The position numbers were made by a program, and so were the translations under genes. The notes under the pieces were generated by a model, which was given only the letters and a program-made list of their open reading frames with translations, was not told the origin of the DNA and did no database searches. A stretch of 64,000 nt of DNA. It comes from Collinsella aerofaciens. Lineage in GTDB: Bacteria; Actinomycetota; Coriobacteriia; Coriobacteriales; Coriobacteriaceae. Within the stretch, counting starts at the first letter, position 1. The number at the start of each line of letters is the position of its first letter. The stretch covers positions 1,984,001 through 2,048,000 of the forward strand of contig NAKE01000001.1 of assembly GCA_008680965.1 (NCBI GenBank). Direction: 5' to 3'. Shown piece by piece: positions 8,230-17,564 of the stretch.

Positions 8230-8946
8230 ATGCCGGGTTTGGGAACGGTCATCAACGTCGCACTTTTGATTGCGGGCGGACTGCTGGGCCTTATAGGCGG
8301 ACGCTTTATCACACCCCGCATCCAAGACACGCTCATGAAGGCGTCGGGGCTGTGCGTTTTGTTTATCGGACTGGGTGGCACCATGCAAAAGATGCTCGTC
8401 ATTGACGGGAAAGCGCTGGCGACCACCGGCACCACCATGCTCATCGTCTCGTTTGCCCTTGGTTCGCTCATCGGCGAGGCCGTTAACCTGGAAGCCGGCA
8501 TCGAAAACCTGGGCGAATGGCTCAAGCGCAAAACCGGCAGCGAGGGAGACAACGAGTTCACCAATGCCCTTGTCTCGACATCGCTGACCGTCTGCATCGG
8601 TGCCATGGCTATCGTGGGATCAATCCAAGACGGTCTGCTCGGCGACTGGTCCACACTCGCCCTCAAGGGTGCGCTAGACTGCATCATCGTCTGCACCATG
8701 ACGGCCTCACTCGGCCGCGGCTGCATCTTCTCCGCCCTTCCCGTTGCCGTATTCCAGGGAACGATTACGCTGTTTGCCGGCGCGCTCTCCCCCATCATGA
8801 CCGCCGCCGCCCTCGACAGCCTATCGCTCGTGGGCTCTATGCTCATCTTCTGCGTCGGCGTCAACCTGATCCGTCCTCAGACCTTCCGCACGGCCAATAT
8901 GCTCCCCTCCGTTGTCATAGCCGTCATCTACGCCCTCCTGTTCTAA
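8230..8946 (+). CDS. DUF554 family membrane protein
   Basis: A 238-residue polytopic membrane protein of the DUF554 (YdfK) family. It begins MPGLGTVINVALLIAGGLLGLIGGRF and carries several further helices, with the family-like segments LVSTSLTVCIGAMAIVGSIQDGL and FCVGVNLI. The start at 8230 is chosen because ggaggg lies just upstream; an in-frame ATG at 8161 would add 23 non-hydrophobic residues without a ribosome-binding site. The function of the family is unknown, with transport suspected. It is separate from the downstream TerB cassette, which has its own upstream spacer. Confidence 0.88.
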   Translation: MPGLGTVINVALLIAGGLLGLIGGRFITPRIQDTLMKASGLCVLFIGLGGTMQKMLVIDGKALATTGTTMLIVSFALGSLIGEAVNLEAGIENLGEWLKRKTGSEGDNEFTNALVSTSLTVCIGAMAIVGSIQDGLLGDWSTLALKGALDCIIVCTMTASLGRGCIFSALPVAVFQGTITLFAGALSPIMTAAALDSLSLVGSMLIFCVGVNLIRPQTFRTANMLPSVVIAVIYALLF

Positions 8947-9034
8947 ATCTATCTACGTAGCGGTATCTCGAACACCTGTTTGATGCTGTGCTATGATATG
9001 AGGTCACCGAAGCTGCGTTAGGAGAGGAGAGACG

Positions 9035-10795
9035 GTGGCCGACCAGGACATCAAGATGCTCATCGAGCGCATTATGGCCGAGGCCCGGACCCATCAGTCT
9101 GCTCGCTTCTCAAACGAAGTCTATGCTGACGAGCCGATTCTCAAAACCGGTCGTCAAATGCAGAACTTCCTCCCCGACCAGTACCGCAAGATGCGCGAGA
9201 TATCGCGTTGGCAAGAAGACCCCAAAGGCGGCGCGGGTCGCTGGCTTTCGGAAGCCGAGCTTTTCTACCGCCAAGGCCTGTTGATGGCCGACTTTGAAGA
9301 CGACTGCCCCTACAACGGCACATTCAAGTCGTACTTTCCCACCTACAACGCCATGAGCGATCGGCAGCTGCGCGGCTATTTTACTTGGCGCGCCCAAGTG
9401 CGACGCGGAACCGTCGAGGAAACGTCTACGTCCTTTGCCTTCCTGTATCTCTATGAGCTGATCTGCGGCATTGGCGTTGATGACCCGCTCGATGGCTTTA
9501 GCAAGATCAAGGCCTTTTGGGATGCCTACCGTGCCTTCGAGCCCGGCATCGACCGGTTTGCACGCGTGTGGCTGCAAGATTACGCCGTATTCCACGGGCT
9601 CGACCCCAAGCTGCTTCGCGACTCTAAAACCGTCATGTTCGATAACGCCCTTATCGAGCTGCGGCGCGCGGCTCGAGACCTTGCGCCCGCGCCAACGCCG
9701 TCAGACCTGGCGCCTGCGCGTCGCAAGACCTCCGAGCCCACGCTCCCCCTTCCGCCCGACGAGGCAGGCGAGGAGCGACTCATGACCGCTATAAACGCCC
9801 TCTCCACGTACAACCTGAATAACTCACGGCTCGACCGTTCCCACCATCGCGACCTGCGCCACGTGGCATGCGCCGTGTATGTCCGTATGGCGCGCTACTA
9901 TGACACGCACCGAAAGACCGGCATCGTAGCGAGCTTGTTTGGGGAGGAGACGACCATGCCCTACACCATGTTTGCCTCGGCCGTGTTCTTTGCGCCTAAT
10001 CGCCACGAGGATTGCGAATACCGTCTGGACCCCATCCATATTTACCGTTGCCAAAATGGCTTTTGGGAATGCATGCGCATTCATGGCAGCAGGCAAAAGA
10101 GCAGCAAGCTTGGTGAGATGATGCGCGCCTGCGACCAACGCCTGCGCCTGGCCCTAGACCCCACCCACCCCCTAAAGGAGGAGAAGGTCCCCAAATATCT
10201 AGCCAAGATCATCGATGACGAGATCGTGGCATGGCTTTCGTGGGACACCGCGCACCAACCCGTCAAGATCGATATCGACCTGAGCCAGCTGGGGCACATT
10301 CGGAGCGTCGCCGCGCAAACGCGTGAAGCGCTTTTGATTGATGAGGAGCGCGAGGACGATGTGCTCGCAGAGGTCGATACGGCGGATTCCGAGCAGCCGA
10401 AAGCCGAGCCCGCAGCAGACGCGTTTGTCAAGCCGGTCGAGGCACCCATTCGGCAGGACGAGGCCGACGAGCCGACCATATCCACCGAACAGTTTGGTGT
10501 CGTGGCACCGCTGCTCGCACCGACGCCCGCGTTCGCAGCTGCTGCGCCCGCTGACGCCGCGAACGAACTCGCGCCTGCCGCAACCGCGTATTTGCGCGCA
10601 CTGCTCGAGCAAAACGCAGCGCAAGCGACATCGGCAGTGGAGAGGTCGGGCCAGAGCGAGGATATGCTCGTCGACAGCATCAACGAGGCGCTCTTTGACC
10701 TGGTGGGTGACACCGTTATCGAGTTTGGAGCGGCAGGGCCGCAGATTATCGAGGACTACGAAGCAGACGTGAGAGGATACCTAGACCATGAGTGA
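9035..10795 (+). CDS. TerB-N/TerB-C domain protein
   Basis: A 586-residue protein starting at GTG behind an aggagaggag site. Residues about 35-210 match the TerB-N domain (FLPDQYRKMREISRW, YNAMSDRQLRGYFTWRAQVR, FAFLYLYELICGIG). The C-terminal 60 residues (INEALFDLVGDTVIEF, IIEDYEADVRGYL) match TerB-C. The region between about 440 and 530 is a low-complexity Ala/Pro/Glu linker. A TerB core in the middle is not obvious. Such proteins have been linked by comparative genomics to predicted DNA-processing systems together with a DUF2791 ATPase and a helicase, both of which follow here. The last eight bases overlap the next gene. A TATGAT -10 candidate lies at 8992. Confidence 0.82.
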   Translation: MADQDIKMLIERIMAEARTHQSARFSNEVYADEPILKTGRQMQNFLPDQYRKMREISRWQEDPKGGAGRWLSEAELFYRQGLLMADFEDDCPYNGTFKSYFPTYNAMSDRQLRGYFTWRAQVRRGTVEETSTSFAFLYLYELICGIGVDDPLDGFSKIKAFWDAYRAFEPGIDRFARVWLQDYAVFHGLDPKLLRDSKTVMFDNALIELRRAARDLAPAPTPSDLAPARRKTSEPTLPLPPDEAGEERLMTAINALSTYNLNNSRLDRSHHRDLRHVACAVYVRMARYYDTHRKTGIVASLFGEETTMPYTMFASAVFFAPNRHEDCEYRLDPIHIYRCQNGFWECMRIHGSRQKSSKLGEMMRACDQRLRLALDPTHPLKEEKVPKYLAKIIDDEIVAWLSWDTAHQPVKIDIDLSQLGHIRSVAAQTREALLIDEEREDDVLAEVDTADSEQPKAEPAADAFVKPVEAPIRQDEADEPTISTEQFGVVAPLLAPTPAFAAAAPADAANELAPAATAYLRALLEQNAAQATSAVERSGQSEDMLVDSINEALFDLVGDTVIEFGAAGPQIIEDYEADVRGYLDHE

Positions 10796-12092
10796 TACCG
10801 CATCCGCAGCACCCCGCGTGCCCAAGCGCGTCGCCGCCGTCATTCTCAACTCGCTCAAGGGCGGCGTGGTCCCGCGCATCGGCCTTCCCTATATCACCGT
10901 GGGGCGCGAGGTCGAGATCCGTGCTCTGCTCACCGACCTGAGCCTCATCGCCGATGGCGGCGCAAGCTTCCGTTTCCTAGTCGGTCGCTACGGCGCCGGC
11001 AAGAGCTTTTTGCTCCAGACCATCCGCACGCACGCCATGGGCGAGGGATTCGTCGTCGCCGATGCTGACTTATCCCCTGAACGCCGTCTGCAGGGCGGCC
11101 AGGGACAGGGCCTTGCCACCTACCGTGAGCTCATCCGCAACATATCGACCAAGACGCGCCCCGAGGGCGGTGCGCTCAACCTTATCCTGGATCGCTGGGT
11201 CGCCTCGTGTGCCGATGCCGACGAGTCTGCCGTCAATGCCCAACTGGCCCCACTCGAGGAAATGGTCCACGGCTTCGACTTCGCCCGCATGCTCCGCCGC
11301 TACCGCGCGGCCGTATCCGAGGGCGACGAAGAAGCTATGAGCCGCGTGACCAAATGGATTCGCGGCGAGTACCGCACCAAGAGTGAGGCACGCGCCGAGC
11401 TGGGCTCCTCGACCATCATCAGCGATGACGACTGGTACGACTACGTTAAGCTCATTGCGCGCTTTTTGGTCTGCAGCGGCTACAAGGGCATGCTGGTGCT
11501 CATCGACGAGCTCGTGAATCTGTATAAGATTCCCAACGCCCTCACGCGCCAATACAACTACGAGAAGATCCTGACCATGTACAACGACACGCTCCAGGGC
11601 AAGGCGCAGTACCTGGGCATGATCATGGGCGGCACGCCAACCTCCATCGAAGACCGCCGCCGTGGCGTGTTCTCCTACGAGGCCCTGCGAAGTCGACTCG
11701 CTCAGGGCCGCTTTGCACGCGAGGACCTTAAGGACATGCTCGCGCCCATCATCCGCCTGCAGCCACTCACCTACGAGGAGTTGCTGGTGCTGATCGAAAA
11801 ACTCATGCAGATCCATGCCGGATACTTTGGCTGGACGCCCACGCTTACCGAGAACGACTTGGTAGACTTTCTCAAGATTGAGTTTGGCCGCGTGGGAGCC
11901 GATACGCACCTGACGCCGCGTGAGGTCATCCGTGACTTTATCGAGCTGCTCGATATCCTGTGTCAGAACCCCGATGCAAATGTGGCCGAGCTGCTGCAAA
12001 GCGTCGGCGGCGACGCGTTGGCGCCGGCAGCCGCAACAGGCGACGCCGGCACCGCAGGCGGCGACCGCAACTTCGCCGAATTCACCATCTAA
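10788..12092 (+). CDS. BrxD-like P-loop ATPase (DUF2791)
   Basis: A 434-residue AAA-type ATPase. Walker A is GRYGAGKS (66-73) and Walker B is LVLIDE (236-241, Asp240-Glu241). The sequence around them (YITVGREVEIRAL, FDFARMLRRY, NYEKILTMYNDTLQGKAQYLG, FEFGRVGADTHLTPREVIRDF-type C-terminus) fits the DUF2791/BrxD family of BREX and Pgl phage-resistance loci. It overlaps the TerB-N gene by eight bases and is followed by an Lhr/BrxHI-like helicase. The BREX core genes pglX, pglZ and brxC are absent from the window, so this is an ATPase of a related stand-alone cassette. A role in loading or regulating the helicase is inference. Confidence 0.85.
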   Translation: MSDTASAAPRVPKRVAAVILNSLKGGVVPRIGLPYITVGREVEIRALLTDLSLIADGGASFRFLVGRYGAGKSFLLQTIRTHAMGEGFVVADADLSPERRLQGGQGQGLATYRELIRNISTKTRPEGGALNLILDRWVASCADADESAVNAQLAPLEEMVHGFDFARMLRRYRAAVSEGDEEAMSRVTKWIRGEYRTKSEARAELGSSTIISDDDWYDYVKLIARFLVCSGYKGMLVLIDELVNLYKIPNALTRQYNYEKILTMYNDTLQGKAQYLGMIMGGTPTSIEDRRRGVFSYEALRSRLAQGRFAREDLKDMLAPIIRLQPLTYEELLVLIEKLMQIHAGYFGWTPTLTENDLVDFLKIEFGRVGADTHLTPREVIRDFIELLDILCQNPDANVAELLQSVGGDALAPAAATGDAGTAGGDRNFAEFTI

Positions 12093-12127
12093 CCTGCCAA
12101 AAAGGGACAGGTTTATTTTGGCAGGTT
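12091..12127. repeat. Perfect 12-bp hairpin with GGGACAGG loop (dispersed repeat, copy 1)
   Basis: AACCTGCCAAAA (12091-12102) and TTTTGGCAGGTT (12116-12127) are perfect inverted arms around a 13-base loop containing GGGACAGGTT. It lies between the BrxD-like and helicase genes and overlaps the last bases of the former's stop. Copies with the same loop occur at 25998-26030 and 37828-37866. It could attenuate transcription into the helicase gene. Confidence 0.7.
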
Positions 12128-12208
12128 TTATCTGGGCAAACGCTGAGGCAGTAATGCAGCAAACCATTGCCAGCCGCGTTGAGAAGTTCGTATTTGAGGG
12201 GAGGTCCC

Positions 12209-14653
12209 ATGAACGCCTTTGACCGATATGCTCCGTTTATCCAAGACTTCATCTACTCCCACGATTGGGAGAGTCTACGCTCTATCCAGGTTGCAGCAGC
12301 TGATGCCATCTTTAACACACAAGATAATGTGCTCTTGACGGCATCCACGGCTTCCGGCAAAACCGAGGCAGCCTTCTTTCCCATCCTGACCGAGTTTTGG
12401 GAGAACCCGCCCGCGAGCGTGGGCGCCCTCTACATCGGCCCCCTCAAAGCGCTCATCAATGATCAGTTCGTCCGCCTCAACGACCTCTGCGAAGAGGCCG
12501 ATATCCCTGTCTGGCACTGGCATGGCGATGTCTCGCAGTCGCACAAGGCTAAGCTCATTAAAAAACCGAGCGGCATCCTGCAGATTACACCCGAGTCACT
12601 CGAAGCGCTTTTAATCCATAAGCACATGGCGATCCCGCGCATGTTTTGCGACCTGCGCTACGTGGTCATCGATGAGGTCCACTCGCTCATGCGCGGCGAC
12701 CGTGGCGGGCAAACGCTCTGCCTTATCGAGCGACTCTCGCGCATGGCCGGTGTGCAGCCTCGCCGCATTGGCCTTTCGGCTACCATCGGCGACCCCGAGC
12801 GCACGGGCGCTTTTCTCTCACAGGGAACGGGGCGCGACTGCGTTATCCCCCGCTTTGAAGAACCGCGCCGCGTGTGGCGCATCTCCATGGAGCACTTCTA
12901 CAACTCGGGCCCCCAGGCGCAGCAGCGGGGATTCATGGGTACAGGTCCTCAAGAGGCCGAAGTGCTTGCGTGCGAGCGCATCGATGCGGCGGCATCCGCG
13001 GCACTGCCCGCCGGCGCCCAAGACATGCGTCACAGCGGACAGCTCACACAAGAGGAGCGCCGTCAACGTCGTGAGCGGGCACAGGGCAAGGCCGCTCCCA
13101 AGGACCGCCAAGTTTCCTCGGCCCCCGAGGGCGAAGTCGACATCCCCCAAGCACCCGAACAGGCATTACTCAACCCCACCGATACAGCACCAGACAACGC
13201 CGACCCCGGCATGGGATATATCTTTGAGCACACGCGCGGCCGAAAGTGCTTAGTCTTTGCCAACTCGCGCGAGGAGGCAGAGGCCGTATGCTCCATGCTG
13301 CGTAGCTACTGCGAGAGCCGGCACGAGCCCGACCGCTTCCTTATCCATCACGGCAACCTCTCGGCATCGCTACGCGAGACGGCAGAAGAGCTCATGCGCG
13401 ACGAGGAACAGGCACAGACAACCGTCACCACCTCCACGCTGGAGCTCGGCATTGATATCGGTCGCCTGGAGCGCGCGTTCCAGATCGATGCACCGTTTAC
13501 CGTCAGCTCCTTTTTGCAGCGCATGGGGCGCACGGGACGCCGCGATCTTCCGCCCGAGATGTGGTTTGTCATGCGCGAGGAAGAGCCCGAGCCGCGCACG
13601 ATGATGCCTGAAACGATACCTTGGAAGCTCCTCCAGGGCATCGCGCTCGTACAACTCTATCGCGAGGAAAAGTGGGTCGAGCCGCCCGAGCTCGATCGAC
13701 TCCCCTACAGCCTGCTCTATCACCAGACCATGTCGACCCTCGCCAGCACCGGCGAACTCACGCCTGCCGAACTTGCCCAGCGCGTGCTCACGCTCAGCTA
13801 TTTCCACCGCGTCTCGGCCGATGACTATCGCGTACTGCTGCGCCACCTCATCAAGATCGACCACATCCAGGTCACCGAGGGCGGTGGGCTCATCGTGGGC
13901 CTCGCGGGCGAGCGCATCATTAACAACTTTAAGTTTTACGCCGTGTTCCAGGAAAACGAGGAGTTCACCGTTCGCAGCGAGTCGGCCGAGTTGGGCACGA
14001 TCGTCAATCCGCCACCGCCCGGTGAGCGCATCGCCATCGCCGGACACTGCTGGATTGTCGAGGAAGTGGACTGGAAGCGTCATACCGTCTTTGCCACGCA
14101 GGTCAAGGGCCGGGTGCCGGCCTACTTTGGCGACTGTCCCGGTGACATCAATACACACGTACTCGAGCGCATGCGCAAGGCGCTCAACGAACACGCCGCG
14201 TATCCGTACCTTATGGGTAACGCACGGGCCCGCCTTGCGCAGGCTCGTCATACGGCCGAGATTTCGGGCGCGGGAACTAAACCGCTCATTAACCTGGGCG
14301 GCGATACCTGGGTGCTCTTCCCCTGGCTGGGCAGCTACGCCTTTTTGGCCCTCGAGCGCATGCTCAAGATTAAATGTGCCGCGGAGTTGGGCCTTCGCGG
14401 ACTCGACCCATCACGCCCGTACTTTATGCAGTTTAAGATGAAGGCCGACGAGGAGACGTTCTTTGAGGTGCTCGCCGCCGAGGCCGAGAAGGACTTCGAT
14501 CCCATCGAGCTCGTCTATCCCGACGAGGTGCCTTATTTTGACCGCTACGACGAGTTTGTTCCCGAAGAGCTCGTGCGCAAGGGCTTTGCCGAAGGCGTGC
14601 TCGACATAGAGGGCATGAAGCAGCGTGTCCGCAGCTGGAGCGACCACGCCTAA
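12209..14653 (+). CDS. Lhr/BrxHI-like DEAD/DEAH-box helicase
   Basis: An 814-residue superfamily 2 helicase. Motif I is TASTASGKT (44-52), motif II DEVH (155-158), motif III SAT (190-192), and motif VI lies in QRMGRTGRRD. A charged, low-complexity insert of about 90 residues sits between the two RecA domains. The C-terminal half is long, as in Lhr-like enzymes and BrxHI. The start is set at the ATG behind gaggggagg; an upstream in-frame start at 12167 lacks such a site. It ends the TerB-N/BrxD-like/helicase cassette. The probable role is DNA translocation or unwinding in DNA processing or defence; the substrate is unknown. Confidence 0.88.
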   Translation: MNAFDRYAPFIQDFIYSHDWESLRSIQVAAADAIFNTQDNVLLTASTASGKTEAAFFPILTEFWENPPASVGALYIGPLKALINDQFVRLNDLCEEADIPVWHWHGDVSQSHKAKLIKKPSGILQITPESLEALLIHKHMAIPRMFCDLRYVVIDEVHSLMRGDRGGQTLCLIERLSRMAGVQPRRIGLSATIGDPERTGAFLSQGTGRDCVIPRFEEPRRVWRISMEHFYNSGPQAQQRGFMGTGPQEAEVLACERIDAAASAALPAGAQDMRHSGQLTQEERRQRRERAQGKAAPKDRQVSSAPEGEVDIPQAPEQALLNPTDTAPDNADPGMGYIFEHTRGRKCLVFANSREEAEAVCSMLRSYCESRHEPDRFLIHHGNLSASLRETAEELMRDEEQAQTTVTTSTLELGIDIGRLERAFQIDAPFTVSSFLQRMGRTGRRDLPPEMWFVMREEEPEPRTMMPETIPWKLLQGIALVQLYREEKWVEPPELDRLPYSLLYHQTMSTLASTGELTPAELAQRVLTLSYFHRVSADDYRVLLRHLIKIDHIQVTEGGGLIVGLAGERIINNFKFYAVFQENEEFTVRSESAELGTIVNPPPPGERIAIAGHCWIVEEVDWKRHTVFATQVKGRVPAYFGDCPGDINTHVLERMRKALNEHAAYPYLMGNARARLAQARHTAEISGAGTKPLINLGGDTWVLFPWLGSYAFLALERMLKIKCAAELGLRGLDPSRPYFMQFKMKADEETFFEVLAAEAEKDFDPIELVYPDEVPYFDRYDEFVPEELVRKGFAEGVLDIEGMKQRVRSWSDHA

Positions 14654-14679
14654 GACCCGTCTTTTTGGGACGGAGAGAC

Positions 14680-15558
14680 TTACTTGTCGCGAAGGACGGT
14701 GCCGAGGAAGTCGGCGTCGAAGGGCACGGCTTCGGCAAAGGCATAATCGCCGTCACTGGCGACGAGAAGGTAGTTTTCCTCGCCGCCGAACTCCGCGTCG
14801 CCGCATGGGACCACCCAGGCGTGGGCGAATACCTCGAGTGCCGCGGCAACGCAATCGCGCAGGAACGTCACGTCGCTCCCCCTGTTCGCACTCACGATAT
14901 TGGCAACATAGATGCCCCCGGGGTTCAGGCTGCCTCGCACCAAACGCAATGCCTCAACCGTCGCCAGCTCGCGTACGGGCTCGGCACCGCCAAAGCAATC
15001 GCTCACGACCACGTCGTAGCGACGATGACCCACGCTCGTCACGCCCAGATACGAGCGAGCCTCAGCGGTAATCACTCGCAGGCGATCGCCCACCGTGCGC
15101 TCCAGCTCGTCCAGGTAGAACCAACGGCGCGCCAGGCGCGTAATCTCGGCATCGTACTCAACGACGTCCATGCGCAAGCTCTCGTGCGACATCAGTGCAA
15201 ACTTGGGATAGGCAAACCCGCCGCCGCCCAGCATGAGCATACGGTCGATACCATGCCCGTAAGCATCACGCATTGCGTCCTCAGCCTCAAACACGTCGTC
15301 AAACGCGCGATAGTACGCAAAGACGGGCTCCGCCCAACGCTCGCCAACGTAGCTTGCGCTTTGGTAAACGCCGCCTTGCACCAATACACGGACTTCGTCG
15401 CCGCCCTCATCGTGCACGCGTTTCACACGCGCCAACCCATTGCGGGTTCGCGCAACCTGCAGACAGGCAGCACGGACAGCGACAGCGGCCGCGCCAAGCG
15501 CCGCGGCCCCCAGAGCAACGCCGGCAACGACGCCGGCAGAAACACTCGGCTTGTTCAT
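14680..15558 (-). CDS. Membrane-anchored spermidine synthase-like methyltransferase-fold protein
   Basis: A 292-residue protein. An Ala-rich hydrophobic helix (about 8-30) anchors it. A spermidine synthase-type Rossmann domain follows, with the SAM-binding loop MLMLGGGGFAYP (about 107-118), acidic VVEYDAEI after strand 2, and VVSDCFGG after strand 4. The usual aminopropyltransferase start is replaced by the membrane segment, so this is a SpeE-like protein rather than a proven polyamine enzyme. The start is adjacent to the Elp3 stop (15559), suggesting the two are cotranscribed. Confidence 0.78.
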   Translation of the reverse strand: MNKPSVSAGVVAGVALGAAALGAAAVAVRAACLQVARTRNGLARVKRVHDEGGDEVRVLVQGGVYQSASYVGERWAEPVFAYYRAFDDVFEAEDAMRDAYGHGIDRMLMLGGGGFAYPKFALMSHESLRMDVVEYDAEITRLARRWFYLDELERTVGDRLRVITAEARSYLGVTSVGHRRYDVVVSDCFGGAEPVRELATVEALRLVRGSLNPGGIYVANIVSANRGSDVTFLRDCVAAALEVFAHAWVVPCGDAEFGGEENYLLVASDGDYAFAEAVPFDADFLGTVLRDK

Positions 15559-17466
15559 CTAGAGCTCCTTTTGCAGATAAAGGCCATGGTCATAAAATCC
15601 AAGATGACGATAGTACTCACGTGTGCCAATCGCGCTAATCACGTTGATACGCGCATAACCCGCATCCCGGGCAATCTCGCACGCACGCTCTACGAGCAAA
15701 CGCCCCAACCCGTGATGCTGCGCCGCCTGGCCTTGATCGCCCACGCGCGCCGCCATGCCATACACGTGAACCTCGCGAATCATCGCCTCGTCCGACACCG
15801 TCGGCAACTCGTCCGCATGCGCGGCAACAAACGCGCGGTCGGGCAGCGACAGGCGCAAAAAGCCCGCGATTTTGCCCTGCGGTGTCACCCACTGCAAAAA
15901 GCGCTCGTGCGTCACCGGCGTCTCGTACGCCACTTCCTCGTCAAGGGTCAACTCGTCCAGGTCGGCGCCCGCCGTGCTGATCTCGCGATAGCGAATCTCA
16001 CGCACCGTCGCACCGTCACCCCGAGCAGCCAGGCGGTTCTCAACGAGCTGGCGCAGGTTGGGTTTCTTGTTGCCCACCATGATGTCATCGGAGCTAAAGT
16101 CGCGGATCATGCGGCTGATGCGGCAGAACGCCGGCGTCACCACGATGTCGTCGGCCAACACATCGAGCAGCTCGTCCTCGGTATAGGGGCGCCACTCGCC
16201 ACGCTCGTAACAGCCCACCAGACGCGAGCCCTCGATGAGCGCGCACGGGTAGACCTTGACCTCGTCGGGCATAAAGGCGCCCTCGGTCATAAAGCGCTCG
16301 TAGTCGCACTTGTCCCCATCAGGCGTGGCGCCCAGCAAGTTGAGCATAAAGTGCGCGTGGATCTTAAAGCCAAACAGGCGCGCGAGCGAAAACGCCCGCT
16401 CGATCTGCGCCACCGAAATGCGGCGCTCGTTGATATCGAGTAGATGCTGGTCAAGACTCTGAATACCCATCTGAATCTTGGTGCAACCCAGGCGGCGGAT
16501 GAGCGTGAGGGCCTGCGGCGTTACGGCATCGGGGCGCGTCTCGATAACGAGCCCCACCACGCGATGCTTCGCCGTCTCGTTGATGCGCTGCTGACGCTCA
16601 AGCTCCTCCATCGTTGCCGTCTGCCACTCGGCAGCCTCGCCCCATGGCGTACCGGGGCCGTACAGACGGCGCACTGCGCGGTTATAGCCACCAACGACAG
16701 CATCCACACGCCCCTGCTCGTCGGCAACGCCGGCAGCAAGCTCAGCCTCGTCTGTCGCAATGCCGGCAGCCCGATAGCGCTCGCGGCGCTCTGTTACCAC
16801 CGGCGGCAGAGCATCGGCGGGAGCGTCATCGAGCAGGCGCCCTGCCTCGGCACGGCTGATGCCCGGACGCGCCAACATGGGGTTTGCCGCCACGCCGGCG
16901 ACGGCATCGTCATTGAGCGCACGGAAAAGCTCCGACATAAACCACGTTTGATACCCTTGCGGATAGTCGCTCCAGGTGCCACCGAGCACGATGAGCTCTA
17001 TCTTGTCGGTCGCATGCCCCATCTGCGAAAGCGCGGTCAGACGAGCGCTCACCTGCAGATACGGGTCAAAGCAGTTTTGCTCCGCACGGGCGCACGCCGG
17101 CTCGGCGTGCAGATAGCTTTTAGGCATGCGCAGGTCATTGGGGCAAAACAGGCAATCGCCCGAGCATGGCCAGGGCTTGGTAATGACGGTAATGGTCGCC
17201 ACGCCCGAAGCCGTGCGACGAGGCTTCATACGCAGCACCTGCAGCAGTCGACGTTCCAGCTCGGTATCGACATTCCACGCAGCCCAACGAGCCGGCTCCT
17301 CACGTTTAACCCGCTGGTAGAACGGCAGCAGACGGCGCTTGGCCAAATCGCGTTTGTCGGCACCCTCACGGCGCGCCTCGGCATGTATCAGTTTGACGAG
17401 CGCCTTGTCGTCCACGGTCTCGCCGCGACGCAGGGCCTCAAGTATGTTCAAGATAATCTGTTCCAT
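15559..17466 (-). CDS. elp3: Elp3-family radical SAM/GNAT tRNA uridine-34 modification enzyme
   Basis: A 635-residue Elp3 homologue. The N-terminal tRNA-binding segment (VRTASG-like RTASGVATITVITKP) leads into the radical SAM Cys motif Cys101-x3-Cys105-x2-Cys108. The C-terminal GNAT domain has GLGRLLVERACEIARDAGY and ends with the Elp3-type REYYRHLGFYDHGLYLQKEL. Elp3 makes cm5U at wobble uridine from acetyl-CoA by radical chemistry. Full length and all motifs suggest an active stand-alone enzyme. A Trm9-like methyltransferase gene lies at 19451, which could convert cm5U to mcm5U. A hairpin terminator (17487-17516) separates it from the upstream gene, so it should have its own promoter. Confidence 0.9.
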   Translation of the reverse strand: MEQIILNILEALRRGETVDDKALVKLIHAEARREGADKRDLAKRRLLPFYQRVKREEPARWAAWNVDTELERRLLQVLRMKPRRTASGVATITVITKPWPCSGDCLFCPNDLRMPKSYLHAEPACARAEQNCFDPYLQVSARLTALSQMGHATDKIELIVLGGTWSDYPQGYQTWFMSELFRALNDDAVAGVAANPMLARPGISRAEAGRLLDDAPADALPPVVTERRERYRAAGIATDEAELAAGVADEQGRVDAVVGGYNRAVRRLYGPGTPWGEAAEWQTATMEELERQQRINETAKHRVVGLVIETRPDAVTPQALTLIRRLGCTKIQMGIQSLDQHLLDINERRISVAQIERAFSLARLFGFKIHAHFMLNLLGATPDGDKCDYERFMTEGAFMPDEVKVYPCALIEGSRLVGCYERGEWRPYTEDELLDVLADDIVVTPAFCRISRMIRDFSSDDIMVGNKKPNLRQLVENRLAARGDGATVREIRYREISTAGADLDELTLDEEVAYETPVTHERFLQWVTPQGKIAGFLRLSLPDRAFVAAHADELPTVSDEAMIREVHVYGMAARVGDQGQAAQHHGLGRLLVERACEIARDAGYARINVISAIGTREYYRHLGFYDHGLYLQKEL

Positions 17467-17486
17467 GCCCCCATTGTAAAGGCAAA

Positions 17487-17516
17487 GGCGCCGGAGCCCG
17501 TCACGGCTCCGGCGCC
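17487..17516 (-). terminator. Terminator of the DUF4097 gene
   Basis: GGCGCCGGAGCC (17487-17498) and GGCTCCGGCGCC (17505-17516) form a perfect 12-bp stem with a 6-base loop. On the minus strand it is followed by TTTGCCTTT. It lies 49 bases past the DUF4097 stop. Confidence 0.8.
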
Positions 17517-17564
17517 TCCATCAAACAGCGCAGCTATGGTTTATAAGTCTTCGATAACCGCCCG

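Noticed and set aside
9035..14653. A complete BREX/Pgl system
   Set aside because: No PglX methylase, PglZ phosphatase or BrxC/PglY gene is in the window, so only the BrxD-like and BrxHI-like parts are claimed.
14665..16443. Long + strand open reading frame opposite the SpeE-like and Elp3 genes
   Set aside because: It is antisense to two clear protein families and its translation is low in recognisable structure; such frames are common in GC-rich DNA. The same holds for 24687-26843, 27363-28724 and 16444-17670.
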